A stretch of 5,443 nt of DNA from CAYPTI01 sp964413525 [NCBI: uncultured bacterium] (lineage in GTDB: Bacteria > T1Sed10-126), in the NCBI GenBank assembly GCA_964413525.1, contig CAYPTI010000059.1, positions 1-5,443 on the forward strand, written 5' to 3'. Of the stretch, positions 5,114 to 5,443 are shown one piece after another. Position 1 is the stretch's first letter; each line of letters opens with the position of its first letter. The notes beneath the pieces were generated by a model, which saw only the letters and a program-made list of their open reading frames with translations, did not search any database and was not told the origin of the DNA. The translations under genes and the position numbers were made by a program.

Positions 5114-5443
5114 TTACATCTTGTTTTTCTGGAAGTTGATCAAACCACCGTCAAACAGCACCTGAACCTGTCGATCGGAGAGCTCGTGAATCACCGGGTA
5201 GGACTCCCCTTTCGTAGTGTTCTCGATCGAGAGGGTTCGGGTCTCGGGCAGAGTTGAATGAAGGTCCGCAATCCGGAGCCGGTCCCCCTGATCGATTCGT
5301 TCATAATCGTCGTTGTTTTCAAACTGGAGCGGCAGGACCCCGAAGTTCACCAGGTTTTGCCAGCCGATCCGGGCGTAATCCCGGGCCAGGACCAGCCGCT
5401 GGCCGAGGTAGCGGGGAGCCAGGGCGGCGTGTTCCCGGCTGGA
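5114..5443 (-). CDS. acn: Aconitate hydratase, C-terminal part (partial)
   Basis: The frame is open from the right edge and encodes the last 109 residues, ending at TAA. It begins SSREHAALAPRYLGQRLVLA, the aconitase swivel-domain motif; the first Ser and the Arg correspond to active-site Ser642 and Arg644 of mitochondrial aconitase. It continues YARIGWQNLVNFGVLPLQFE, then DYERIDQGDRLRI and a short final beta region ending in GGLINFQKNKM. Aconitase interconverts citrate and isocitrate via cis-aconitate in the TCA cycle, in the cytoplasm. The three cysteine ligands of the 4Fe-4S cluster lie outside the window. The ending resembles the single-enzyme aconitases close to the mitochondrial/Aquifex type rather than AcnB or the longer IRP-like AcnA. 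The GTG at 5350 is an internal valine codon and not a start. Confidence 0.93.
   Translation of the reverse strand, partial: SSREHAALAPRYLGQRLVLARDYARIGWQNLVNFGVLPLQFENNDDYERIDQGDRLRIADLHSTLPETRTLSIENTTKGESYPVIHELSDRQVQVLFDGGLINFQKNKM

Overview
The window holds seven protein-coding genes and no RNA gene, insertion sequence or CRISPR array. Base composition is moderately GC-rich and coding density is high. Four products look exported or lipid-anchored: three are reported here as an aminopeptidase lipoprotein and two signal-peptide proteins, which points to a diderm bacterium. The presence of a GlpD-type dehydrogenase and an aconitase suggests a respiring heterotroph. The lineage cannot be fixed from the sequence. 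The release-factor-like protein and the relaxed lipobox would fit Spirochaetota or a neighbouring group, but this is only a guess.

Left end, plus strand (1-755): the 3' end of glpD (glycerol-3-phosphate dehydrogenase) overlaps by one base (TGATG) a 180-residue protein. That protein carries the GGQ peptidyl-tRNA hydrolysis domain of class I release factors but no codon-recognition domain.

Middle and right, minus strand (795-5443), read from right to left: the 3' end of an aconitase gene; a gap with an extended -10 promoter candidate; two tandem DUF4139-family secreted proteins overlapping by four bases (GTGA); a 134-residue orphan Clp N-terminal (substrate/adaptor-binding type) domain protein without any ATPase; and a COG4324-type predicted aminopeptidase lipoprotein with an HELAH zinc site. 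The two gene blocks converge at 756-794.

The two DUF4139 genes clearly belong together as a translationally coupled pair that arose by old duplication. Whether the Clp-N and aminopeptidase genes are part of the same transcript is unclear, because a fair promoter candidate sits directly before the aminopeptidase gene. All genes downstream of aconitase on the minus strand either act in the envelope or resemble proteolysis components, so a cell-envelope quality-control role is possible, but nothing in the sequence proves it. The most unusual items are the DUF4139 pair, the Clp-N orphan with its Shine-Dalgarno in a hairpin loop, and a short stretch before the aminopeptidase that resembles the end of an alpha/beta hydrolase.
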